Shown here: in pieces, positions 1 through 4,912 of the stretch | How the letters are laid out: the number at the start of each line of letters is the position of its first letter | Numbering within the stretch: position 1 is the first letter of the stretch | Source of the DNA: a virus | Direction: 5' to 3' (one strand) | Virus record (IMG/VR): IMGVR_UViG_3300017765_000036 | Span: 1-27,305 of that record | Length of the DNA stretch: 27,305 nucleotides | Program-made: the position numbers and the translations under genes | Notes under the pieces: model-generated | The model's input: only the letters and a program-made list of their open reading frames with translations | Told to the model about the DNA's origin: nothing | Database searches by the model: none

Positions 1-32
1 TTCATCTTTGCGTTTTGAGTAAGTAAGTTCAT
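1..32 (-). CDS. Start of a further phage gene (partial, cut by window edge)
   Basis: An ATG at 32-30 opens a frame that runs off the left edge, giving MNLLTQNAKM. It follows the stop of the preceding gene by about 25 bp of A/T-rich sequence, the usual layout here. From memory, this opening resembles a Bacteroidota-phage protein family that starts with LLTQN-x-K-M-K and carries a Cys-rich core. Ten residues cannot prove that. The call as a gene start rests on position and spacing; the family is a guess. Confidence 0.5.
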   Translation of the reverse strand, partial: MNLLTQNAKM

Positions 33-57
33 TATTTATGATTTTTTATAGTTATTT

Positions 58-270
58 TTAGAATGGTAATTGATATTTCAATTCTTTTATCAATTCTTTT
101 ATTTGTTTATTTGTGTAGTCTTTAGAAGATTTAACAATGTGTAAAAGTGTTGTAATATTTGTTTTTTTCTCTAAAGATGTAAATTTGTCAATATTATTGA
201 TTTGCTCTACTTCTTGAATTATCCAGAAAGATAATTCATAAATTAAGTTTCTTTTTTGTTTTGATATCAT
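58..270 (-). CDS. Small hypothetical helical protein (70 aa)
   Basis: I do not recognise this protein. It is Lys/Glu/Ile-rich and mostly helical in character, with no membrane segment or Cys/His motif. It starts at ATG 270-268 after a short A/T-rich gap behind the zinc-ribbon gene and reads in the same direction as its neighbours. The C-terminus ends in QLPF, which superficially recalls an SSB tip but lacks the acidic residues needed, so I read nothing into it. It probably belongs to the short accessory genes transcribed from the promoter near 1283-1317. Confidence 0.55.
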   Translation of the reverse strand: MISKQKRNLIYELSFWIIQEVEQINNIDKFTSLEKKTNITTLLHIVKSSKDYTNKQIKELIKELKYQLPF

Positions 271-288
271 TGTTTATTATTTATTAAA

Positions 289-474
289 TTAGTCCGCTTT
301 TGTTTCTGTTGTTAAATATGGTTCATCTTTTGTATCTTCAAAGCAATCTTCGCAGATGCTTGTATTATCTACAAAATAGGTCTTATTCTCTTCAATGTCG
401 CAAAGTTCGCAATATCTTGGCTCTTCGTTGTAATTGATTGGATTATTGAAGTCGTTTTGTATGTAGTTTTCCAT
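289..474 (-). CDS. Small zinc-ribbon protein (61 aa)
   Basis: The frame opens further upstream (to 558), but the best start is ATG 474-472, giving MENYIQNDF. This removes an overlap with the next gene upstream and a non-conserved hydrophobic stretch. The protein has two Cys pairs, C-E-L-C and C-E-D-C, about 20 residues apart, the spacing of a small treble-clef or zinc-ribbon fold, in an acidic background rich in Asp and Glu. Such tiny zinc proteins are common in phage accessory regions and usually bind nucleic acid or protein. The partner here is unknown. Confidence 0.6.
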   Translation of the reverse strand: MENYIQNDFNNPINYNEEPRYCELCDIEENKTYFVDNTSICEDCFEDTKDEPYLTTETKAD

Positions 475-494
475 TTGTTTAAAATTTTTATTTA

Positions 495-899
495 TTAATA
501 ATTCAATTGTAAGTAAAGGCAAAAAGAAGTAAGAGTTAAAGCAGTAGCAAAAAAACAAAATAATAATATTTGTAAATTTTCGCTTGTCTTATTCTGTTTT
601 AATTCTTTTGCTATATAATAAGAGTTATTCTTATTGTTAATTTCCATGAAATTATCTTTTTCTTTTTTGTTCATAAAGTGTTTAACGTTTGTCTTTAAAT
701 TTGTTATTCTGAAATTTTTCATATTATTATAATCATCTAAACATAATACCCCATCTCCATCTTTTATTGTTTCTGTTTCCATATTATTTGTCTTTAAATT
801 ATTATACTTTTTCATAAAGTAATCTCTTGCATCTTTCATATTATTATAATCATCTAAACATAATACCCCATCTCCATCTTTTATTGTTTCTGTTTCCAT
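495..899 (-). CDS. Membrane-anchored protein with an internal duplication (134 aa)
   Basis: I do not recognise the family. Residues 1-22 (METETIKDGDGVLCLDDYNNMK) recur exactly at residues 40-61, because 84 bp of DNA are duplicated. A Lys/Asn-rich linker follows, then a C-terminal hydrophobic segment (about residues 109-131) that should span the membrane, leaving the repeats on one face. The first ATG (899-897) lies two bases past the stop of a 41-codon frame. The second repeat carries its own ATG (782-780) behind the same 17-nt leader, so a 95-residue form could also be made. The gene ends just upstream of the zinc-ribbon gene. Confidence 0.55.
   Translation of the reverse strand: METETIKDGDGVLCLDDYNNMKDARDYFMKKYNNLKTNNMETETIKDGDGVLCLDDYNNMKNFRITNLKTNVKHFMNKKEKDNFMEINNKNNSYYIAKELKQNKTSENLQILLFCFFATALTLTSFCLYLQLNY
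717..800 (-). repeat. 84-bp perfect direct repeat, copy 2 in gene order
   Basis: Identical over 84 bp to 834-917, with a 33-bp spacer (801-833), so the period is 117 bp, exactly 39 codons. It covers 17 bp of leader, the ATG and the first 22 codons. A 17-nt piece of the leader side (TTTGTCTTTAAATTTGT on the plus strand) occurs a third time at 688-704. Confidence 0.95.
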
Positions 900-917
900 A
901 TTATTTGTCTTTAAATT
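834..917 (-). repeat. 84-bp perfect direct repeat, copy 1 in gene order
   Basis: Partner of 717-800, matching base for base. It includes the leader and start codon of the 134-residue gene, plus the last codons and stop of the preceding 41-residue frame. Complete identity in an AT-rich phage suggests a recent duplication. Confidence 0.95.
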
Positions 918-1026
918 TGTAATTTTGTTTATTAAATTTAATTGCTCGGTTTGGAAGTGTTTTGTGCTCGTAATTAGACACGTCTACTTCGCAACCGCTT
1001 GTTAGAATTGTTTTCAAGTTTGTCAT
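901..1026 (-). CDS. Small hypothetical protein (41 aa)
   Basis: A 41-codon frame begins at ATG 1026-1024 (MTNLKTILTSGCEVDVSN...) and stops with TAA at 903-901, two bases before the ATG of the next gene. The leader ACTATAAAAAA-ATG is of the type seen at well-supported genes here (compare the gene starting at 6837). It fills the space between two better-supported genes, with no room left over. No motif is recognised; the product is basic with a single Cys. Length alone would not support it; spacing and leader do. Confidence 0.45.
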   Translation of the reverse strand: MTNLKTILTSGCEVDVSNYEHKTLPNRAIKFNKQNYKFKDK

Positions 1027-1043
1027 TTTTTTATAGTTTAAAT

Positions 1044-1250
1044 TTATTTAGTTTTATTTAAATTTTGATACATATTATAAACTTTATCTTGTATAGCAAA
1101 AACCATATCGCATATTTTATCTTCACTAATGCCTAAATGCTCGATATTATAATCATATTTTAATATTCTATAAATTTCTGGTTTTATATCAGTATCATAA
1201 CTAAACTCATTCACTAAATTTTCATAATCTTTAATTTTTAAATATTCCAT
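1044..1250 (-). CDS. Small hypothetical acidic protein (68 aa)
   Basis: I do not recognise this protein. It is Tyr/Asp/Lys-rich and helical, without membrane segments or metal motifs. It is the first gene after the 232-bp gap and sits about 30 bp downstream of the TATATTTG box at 1290-1283, so it should be the leading gene of the leftmost transcription unit (68 aa, 41 aa, repeat protein, zinc ribbon, 70 aa). The start at ATG 1250-1248 is the only reasonable one. Confidence 0.55.
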   Translation of the reverse strand: MEYLKIKDYENLVNEFSYDTDIKPEIYRILKYDYNIEHLGISEDKICDMVFAIQDKVYNMYQNLNKTK

Positions 1251-1282
1251 AATTTTTTATTTTTTTTAAGTTATTAATACTA

Positions 1283-1317
1283 CAAATATACATCTTTTTT
1301 AATAATACGGCAACAAA
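1283..1317 (-). promoter_or_regulatory. Bacteroidota-type promoter for the leftmost small genes
   Basis: On the minus strand the -7 box is TATATTTG (1290-1283), matching TAnnTTTG. The -33 box TTTG lies at 1317-1314 with a 23-nt spacer; GTTG at 1314-1311 would give 20 nt. The -7 box is identical to that of the promoter at 3291-3321. It faces the gene starting at 1250, with a leader of about 30 nt. The spacing is looser than at the other two sites. Confidence 0.5.
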
Positions 1318-1333
1318 TGTTGAAAATATTATA

Positions 1334-1348
1334 TTAGAATGATTCTAA
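1334..1348. promoter_or_regulatory. Perfect 15-bp palindrome, operator-like
   Basis: TTAGAAT-G-ATTCTAA is a perfect 7-bp inverted repeat around one central base. It sits 17 bp upstream of the -33 box of the promoter at 1283-1317, a usual place for a dimeric regulator to bind. The small HTH proteins encoded at 1831-2118, 2136-2327 and 5608-5850 are possible ligands; nothing shows which. Confidence 0.35.
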
Positions 1349-1385
1349 ACAAGTGACAATCAATGTGTTACAATAGGAAACAGGC

Positions 1386-1420
1386 GGGCGCGGGCGCGGG
1401 CGCGGGCGTGTGCGCGTATA
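1386..1420 (+). repeat. GCGGGC hexamer repeat with G-quadruplex motif and Z-DNA-prone tail
   Basis: Four GGG runs (1386-1388, 1392-1394, 1398-1400, 1404-1406) are separated by identical CGC loops, a canonical G3N3G3N3G3N3G3 motif on the plus strand, the template strand for all genes here. Bases 1407-1420 then alternate pyrimidine-purine without a break (CGTGTGCGCGTATA), which favours Z-DNA. This near-100 % GC patch sits inside AT-rich intergenic DNA. On minus-strand RNA it would be a C-rich tract. Confidence 0.8.
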
Positions 1421-1431
1421 GAGAATACCTA

Positions 1432-1450
1432 GCAGTTTCAGGGCAGTTTC
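1432..1450 (+). repeat. Short direct repeat (iteron-like) in the 232-bp gap
   Basis: GCAGTTTC occurs at 1432-1439 and 1443-1450, one helical turn apart (11-bp period), followed by a partial GGCAGG. Next to it (1457-1482) is a strongly A/T-rich stretch. Two copies are few, so the origin-like reading is only a suggestion. Confidence 0.35.
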
Positions 1451-1482
1451 GGCAGGATTTTTTTAAAAAAGTTTTTAGAAAA

Positions 1483-1830
1483 TTATTTTATTTTCATGTA
1501 CCAATCAAGAACATTCATACATTCTTCAAGACCCTTCACTACTTTAGCATAGTAACCAGCCTCATTAAGATATGCCACCCATTCTTTTTGTTCTTTAGAT
1601 GGATAACAAGTTTTGTCTGCTTTGATTTCTAGGAATAGTCCAGCGTATTTACTGTTAACTTTTAAGACTTGCATATCAGGAAAGCCTTTAACATAGCCAG
1701 TCTTCTTGGCTAAGACAGCCTGTTTCATAGATGTTCTAATGCCACCTAGACTAGCACAGTATCTTACATCAGGGTAAGTGTACTTCATGTATGTACAAAA
1801 GGATGATTGAACTAGGGCTTCTTTTTTCAT
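1483..1830 (-). CDS. VRR-NUC domain nuclease (115 aa)
   Basis: This is a single-domain VRR-NUC protein of the PD-(D/E)XK nuclease superfamily. Visible catalytic elements are E4 with Q8 in the first helix, G49-F-P-D52, then E68-I-K70 on the next strand, and Q81 in the following helix. Stand-alone phage VRR-NUC proteins of this length are usual; relatives (the FAN1 C-terminal domain, phage resolvase-like proteins) cut branched or flapped DNA. A role in resolving replication or packaging intermediates is inferred. ATG 1830-1828 directly abuts the TAA of the upstream HTH gene. A G-run tract lies just upstream and a G-quadruplex repeat about 77 bp downstream of its stop. It is the last gene before the 232-bp gap. 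Confidence 0.85.
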   Translation of the reverse strand: MKKEALVQSSFCTYMKYTYPDVRYCASLGGIRTSMKQAVLAKKTGYVKGFPDMQVLKVNSKYAGLFLEIKADKTCYPSKEQKEWVAYLNEAGYYAKVVKGLEECMNVLDWYMKIK

Positions 1831-2118
1831 TTATAGTTTGCTTCCTACTGCATTAGTAGATGACCCCCTACCCCCCCTAGCCCCCCTATGCCCCCTACTA
1901 TCCCCTTCAGTATAGGTAGTTCCTTTTATTAGTTGGTACATTAGAGGTTGAGACACGCTATATTTTCTGGCAAGAGATGATATAGTCATCTTCTGAGTTG
2001 AGGTTTTGTATTCGTTTCTAATAGCATCTGCTTCTTCAACAGTAAACTTTCTTCTGGAGTAGCCACCACCTCTCAAATCTTTTCTGTCTTCTAATCTTAT
2101 TTTTCTAATCTTTGGCAT
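1831..2118 (-). CDS. Small HTH DNA-binding protein with Gly/Arg-rich tail (95 aa)
   Basis: Residues about 24-68 (FTVEEADAIRNEY...SSLARKYSVSQPLMYQLIKG) form a helix-turn-helix of the resolvase/homing-endonuclease-associated type. The N-terminus is strongly basic. Residues 72-88 are a Gly/Arg tail (RGHRGARGGRG) encoded by the G-runs at 1864-1905, so the tail may be a by-product of the DNA tract or an RGG-like nucleic-acid contact. A slip of one base in the runs would end the protein only a few codons away. It is followed immediately by the VRR-NUC gene, suggesting a DNA-processing pair. Its target is unknown. Confidence 0.6.
   Translation of the reverse strand: MPKIRKIRLEDRKDLRGGGYSRRKFTVEEADAIRNEYKTSTQKMTISSLARKYSVSQPLMYQLIKGTTYTEGDSRGHRGARGGRGSSTNAVGSKL
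1864..1905 (-). repeat. Five G-runs (G4-G7) on the coding strand, G-quadruplex-capable
   Basis: The plus strand has C-runs at 1864-1868 (5), 1871-1877 (7), 1881-1886 (6), 1891-1895 (5) and 1902-1905 (4). On the minus strand these are G-runs with loops of 2-6 nt and a recurring TAGGGGG unit. The tract lies in the 3' part of the HTH gene, 34-75 nt upstream of the VRR-NUC start codon, so the mRNA could also fold a quadruplex there. Long homopolymer runs are prone to slippage. Confidence 0.85.
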
Positions 2119-2135
2119 ATTATTTTATTTTGATT

Positions 2136-2327
2136 TTAATACCTAGCACATCTTCTTGCTAAACTATTTTCAAATCTTAATTTCATTTCTTTATCTACAG
2201 CATTTCTTACTGTTTCTATGCTTATTTTAAATTCCTGAGCAATATTGCCTAATCCATTGTTTTTTGGATTACTAAAATAGTATTCAATTATTTTTTTATC
2301 TCTGCTTTTTCTTTGTTTAGTATTCAT
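2136..2327 (-). CDS. Small HTH protein (63 aa)
   Basis: The product (MNTKQRKSRDKKII...) has a basic N-terminus and a helix-turn-helix-like segment, about residues 26-48 (LGNIAQEFKISIETVRNAVD). The start is ATG 2327-2325; the TTG just before it is a worse choice. It overlaps the end of the upstream gene and is followed by the larger HTH gene at 1831-2118. Likely a DNA-binding accessory protein; no target can be named. Confidence 0.5.
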   Translation of the reverse strand: MNTKQRKSRDKKIIEYYFSNPKNNGLGNIAQEFKISIETVRNAVDKEMKLRFENSLARRCARY

Positions 2328-2574
2328 CAAATCTGTCTACTGTTTCACCATATTGATTTTCTATATCAATATTAGTTATAGTTATTTCTACCATTTCTGG
2401 TTTCTTTTTGTTTATATAACAAATTCTATCTATTATCTCTTGGTCTTTCTTTATTTCATTTATATCTGAGGTGAGAACAAAAGTATCTAAAATACCTTTT
2501 GAAAGTTTCCTAGTTATTGTTTTCTTACTTTTTATCTGGTAAGATATAAACACTCTAAAGATTGGTTTTTTCAT
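2317..2574 (-). CDS. Hypothetical protein (85 aa)
   Basis: I do not recognise this protein. It looks like an alpha/beta fold: a basic strand-rich N-terminus (IFRVFISYQIKSKK), a central helix, then a beta strand (EMVEITITNIDI) and an acidic end (DRFDEY). The ATG at 2574-2572 overlaps the TGA of the DUF1599 gene as ATGA, so the two are probably translationally coupled. This supports both being real. Confidence 0.55.
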   Translation of the reverse strand: MKKPIFRVFISYQIKSKKTITRKLSKGILDTFVLTSDINEIKKDQEIIDRICYINKKKPEMVEITITNIDIENQYGETVDRFDEY

Positions 2575-2948
2575 TTTTCCATTGACATTTTTAATAAAAG
2601 TAAGTAACCAATAATATCATCAACAGTATCTTCTGTCTTATCATCAATCCCTTTATTTTTTATCCTTGATAATTTATCATCTAGCCTAGCACATATTGCT
2701 TCTGTAGAATCTAACTTACTAAATATGTTTGCTGGATTTAAAGCAGTATTACCATACGCTGAATTTTTTTCTTTTAGCAGTTTCACTATTTTTTCAACAA
2801 CTTTATCTAAATGCCAATCAAATTTATATTTTAAAGAACCTCCTGACCATTTTTTATTTTTATCCTTTACAACCTCATCTTGCCAAGTATTATTTGGAGT
2901 CCATCCGTTCCTTCCTTCTTTCCAATAGTGTTCGCTATGTTTAGTCAT
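2571..2948 (-). CDS. DUF1599 / nucleotide-modification-associated domain 1-like protein (125 aa)
   Basis: Residues about 47-122 show the family pattern: a helix with KNSAYGN (61-67), a short ALNPANIFSK link, then RLDDKLSRI (89-96) and a final helix EDTVDDIIGYLLLL (106-119). This resembles DUF1599 (Nmad1), an all-alpha group related to MazG-like NTP pyrophosphatases and common in phages. The E/D residues in EDTVDD and RLDDK are candidates for metal binding. Residues 1-40 (Trp/Lys/Asn-rich) are an extra N-terminus. The family name suggests a link to modified nucleotides; the reaction has not been settled as far as I know. It overlaps its neighbours on both sides. Confidence 0.65.
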   Translation of the reverse strand: MTKHSEHYWKEGRNGWTPNNTWQDEVVKDKNKKWSGGSLKYKFDWHLDKVVEKIVKLLKEKNSAYGNTALNPANIFSKLDSTEAICARLDDKLSRIKNKGIDDKTEDTVDDIIGYLLLLKMSMEK

Positions 2949-3162
2949 TTTTATTTTCTTCTAATATTAATCCATCTATTAATTTAAGCATTTGATTTAC
3001 TGTATATATCCTTTCGTTTCCTTCGTATGGCTCATATATGCAGGTAAAGTTATCATCTTTATAAGTCCATAGTGTTCTTAGATTTTTTTTAATGTGAAAA
3101 TTTAATACAGATTTAATTCCTTTGTATGTTCTTTTAGTTTTTTGTTGTGTTTTAGTTTCCAT
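2941..3162 (-). CDS. Hypothetical basic protein (73 aa)
   Basis: I do not recognise the family. The N-terminus is Lys/Thr-rich, the centre has aromatic residues (LRTLWTYKDDNFTCIYEPYEG) and the end is an acidic helix. It starts at ATG 3162-3160, inside the last codons of the 44-residue membrane protein, and its stop overlaps the start of the DUF1599 gene. It is an early gene in the unit that the promoter at 3291-3321 would serve. Confidence 0.5.
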   Translation of the reverse strand: METKTQQKTKRTYKGIKSVLNFHIKKNLRTLWTYKDDNFTCIYEPYEGNERIYTVNQMLKLIDGLILEENKND

Positions 3163-3286
3163 TTTTTTTATTTGTGTTAAAGTTTTTTAGGTTTTCTTCT
3201 ATTTCATTATTGTCATTTAAAAATGTTTTTCTTATTATTATGTAAGAAATAATTAAAAAAAACAATCCTGTCATCAAAGATTTCAT
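3152..3286 (-). CDS. Membrane microprotein (44 aa)
   Basis: The frame opens at ATG 3286-3284 (MKSLMTGLFF...) and stops 11 nt inside the next gene. Residues 5-18 are strongly hydrophobic (MTGLFFLIISYIII), followed by R-K and an acidic/Asn-rich tail: a single-pass, N-in-type small membrane protein. The ATG lies five bases past the TATATTTG box at 3298-3291, so if that promoter is used the message would be almost leaderless. The function is unknown; phages often carry such peptides for membrane or superinfection roles, which is only a guess. Confidence 0.5.
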   Translation of the reverse strand: MKSLMTGLFFLIISYIIIRKTFLNDNNEIEENLKNFNTNKKNGN

Positions 3287-3290
3287 TTTA

Positions 3291-3321
3291 CAAATATATA
3301 ATTTTATAATTCATCTTCAAA
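3291..3321 (-). promoter_or_regulatory. Bacteroidota-type promoter, TTTG-N19-TATATTTG
   Basis: The minus strand reads TTTG (3321-3318), 19 nt, then TATATTTG (3298-3291). Both boxes match the -33/-7 consensus of the Bacteroidota primary sigma factor exactly, with the same spacer length as the promoter at 6866-6896. It lies inside the 29-residue microprotein frame and would give an internal start for the genes from 3286 leftwards. Confidence 0.6.
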
Positions 3322-3393
3322 CTTAGTGCAAAAATAGGCTTCTATTAAACATAGTAAAATTAGTATTCCCCATATAATTGTTAGTATCTTCAT
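3304..3393 (-). CDS. Membrane microprotein (29 aa)
   Basis: The ATG at 3393-3391 overlaps the TGA of the upstream gene as ATGA, the coupling seen at several firm genes here. The product is MKILTIIWGILILLCLIEA followed by YFCTKFEDEL: almost entirely one transmembrane helix with a short acidic tail and two Cys. Its length is below usual gene-calling cut-offs. The overlap and the clear membrane character support it; the function is unknown. Confidence 0.5.
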   Translation of the reverse strand: MKILTIIWGILILLCLIEAYFCTKFEDEL

Positions 3394-3758
3394 TTTAGTA
3401 GTTTTGGTTCTGGTCTGTAATGAGGAACTGATTTCGGATTCTCCCCTGAGTCAACTTTTGCTCTTGCATCCCATATTAAATCCTTGTGTTTTCTTAGCCA
3501 TCTCATATAAGTTGGCACATTTAAGTGTATGAAGTCTCCCTTAATAGGACTTCTAACTCCTAAGTTAAAAGCATTTTGAGCATCTTCAAAATAAAAATTC
3601 TTATAAGTTTTTGCCAAGTCACTTGCTAAACTTTGTGACATAATCATAATAGTATCTTCTTCAACATTGTTTTGTCCTAACTCTATGTAGGTTTTACTTA
3701 TTAAATCTACAGAACTCATTAATAGTTCTTCCTTAGTCATTGTCTTTATCTGTTTCAT
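3390..3758 (-). CDS. Conserved phage protein beside the replication gene (122 aa)
   Basis: A helical protein. The C-terminal part reads VPTYMRWLRKHKDLIWDAR then a Pro-rich end (VPHYRPEPKLLK). I have seen similar small proteins next to winged-helix replication genes in Bacteroidota phages. A helicase-loader or primase-adaptor role would fit the place, but no motif proves it. It starts at ATG 3758-3756, which overlaps the TGA of the replication gene (ATGA), so the two are probably made together. It has no metal or membrane motif. Confidence 0.5.
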   Translation of the reverse strand: MKQIKTMTKEELLMSSVDLISKTYIELGQNNVEEDTIMIMSQSLASDLAKTYKNFYFEDAQNAFNLGVRSPIKGDFIHLNVPTYMRWLRKHKDLIWDARAKVDSGENPKSVPHYRPEPKLLK

Positions 3759-4399
3759 TGGTTAAATTGTTTTTTAAGTTTTTCTTTTACGTTCATATTT
3801 TTTTGCAAATGAGTATGTATCTTGCTCATTCCACCAGTATTGTTTTTAGTTTGTCTTTTTTCCCATGTCCTAACACAACTTTTCCAGCACTTCATTTTGT
3901 TGCGACCTACCATCCAATTTTTACTTTCATAAAAATCATAAAAAGTTGCTGCATCTATATTATTCTCTCTTTGCTCACAATAAATTTTAATTTCCCAAGT
4001 AGTTGGTTTTTTAAAACGCACCTTATTATTACTATCTGTAAGATTAATATTAATACTTGTATTATTATCCTTAAAGTTTTCTTTAATACCCTCCCCATCA
4101 TTTTCTTTAATACCCCCTTTAAGAATACTTAAATACCTCCTATCAATTTCTTTAGTACCTTCTTTGTATTTGTAAGTAGATGATATATAGCCATTTGCAA
4201 CTAATTCGCTAATCCATTTAGATATAGTAACAATACTCTTGCCATAAAGATTAGAGAAATATTTATTTGTAGCAAAGCACTCACCATTCATGTTAAGTAG
4301 TGCAGTTATTTCAGCATATAATAATTTAGCATTTGCAGTTAGTTTTGTGTCGTACCTAACCTCAGCACTTATTATAGCATAGTAGTTTGGTTGTTTCAT
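3755..4399 (-). CDS. Winged-helix phage replication protein (214 aa)
   Basis: Residues about 10-80 form a winged helix of the HTH_36 type (SAEVRYDTKLTANAKLLYAEI...SKWISELVANGYI). After a low-complexity Asn/Lys linker (95-128) comes a C-terminal module, residues 130-180 (KPTTWEIKIYCEQR, then FYDFYESKNWMVGR, KMKCWKSCVRTWE), typical of phage replication initiator or replisome-organiser proteins in Bacteroidota and Firmicutes phages. It probably binds the origin and recruits the host helicase. No polymerase or helicase gene lies in the window, so host machinery is likely used. The neighbours are nuclease, SSB and DnaA-like genes, which agrees. Confidence 0.7.
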   Translation of the reverse strand: MKQPNYYAIISAEVRYDTKLTANAKLLYAEITALLNMNGECFATNKYFSNLYGKSIVTISKWISELVANGYISSTYKYKEGTKEIDRRYLSILKGGIKENDGEGIKENFKDNNTSININLTDSNNKVRFKKPTTWEIKIYCEQRENNIDAATFYDFYESKNWMVGRNKMKCWKSCVRTWEKRQTKNNTGGMSKIHTHLQKNMNVKEKLKKQFNQ

Positions 4400-4402
4400 T
4401 GT

Positions 4403-4912
4403 TTAATTGTTTTTTGGTATTACTAATTCATAGCACTCAGTATAAGTTGACATTACAACATCCCAATCACTAACATCTTCATGCTTAAACCAGCAAAATC
4501 TTGCGTATAAAGCGTTTAAGGGCTGTATGAACAGATAGTGCGTAACTTTCTTTTTCGTGTTGTTATGAGCCTTAAAATTAACTCTAAGAGCATTTCCATT
4601 GCTTCTTATGCCTTTTACATCAACATAATTTAATTCGCCTATTCCTTCTAAGATTATATCAGCACCGACTACTGGCTTCTTATCTATTAGTGGTGCAGCC
4701 TTATACTTAACACCTCTATTACTATCCATTATATGTCTAGCAACTAATTCTGCAAATATTCCTAGACTTTGTATAGAGTGTTCTTGATTGCCTCTATATT
4801 TTTCTGTTTTATCATTGTAAATCTCAGCAGACAACATACTCCTAACCTTAGCAAGTTCATCAGACAAGCCAATGAAAGTGCTAGGGTAAGTTGTATTTTT
4901 CCATTTAATCAT
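4403..4912 (-). CDS. PD-(D/E)XK-like nuclease (169 aa)
   Basis: The residues fit a restriction-endonuclease-like core: E55 in a helix (GIFAELVARHIM), D85 in a hairpin (VVGADIIL), and D98-V-K100 on the next strand (YVDVKG). This is the E...D...(D/E)xK order of the family. Phage enzymes of this size act as recombination exonucleases, resolvases or recycling nucleases; which applies cannot be told. The ATG at 4912-4910 overlaps the SSB stop by one base (TAATG), so the nuclease and SSB are probably co-translated, consistent with a recombination/replication pair. Confidence 0.65.
   Translation of the reverse strand: MIKWKNTTYPSTFIGLSDELAKVRSMLSAEIYNDKTEKYRGNQEHSIQSLGIFAELVARHIMDSNRGVKYKAAPLIDKKPVVGADIILEGIGELNYVDVKGIRSNGNALRVNFKAHNNTKKKVTHYLFIQPLNALYARFCWFKHEDVSDWDVVMSTYTECYELVIPKNN

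Noticed and set aside
58-75. QLPF C-terminus of the 70-residue protein as an SSB-type docking tip
   Set aside because: The acidic residues that define the tip are missing; only the real SSB at 4912-5184 has DDDLPF.
717-917. Possible CRISPR-like repeat-spacer arrangement
   Set aside because: Only two 84-bp copies, one 33-bp spacer, in-frame coding content and a start codon in each copy; it is a gene duplication.
1363-1632. Plus-strand frame with an Ala-Gly repeat
   Set aside because: The repeat is only the translation of the GCGGGC microsatellite, and the rest is the antisense shadow of the VRR-NUC gene.
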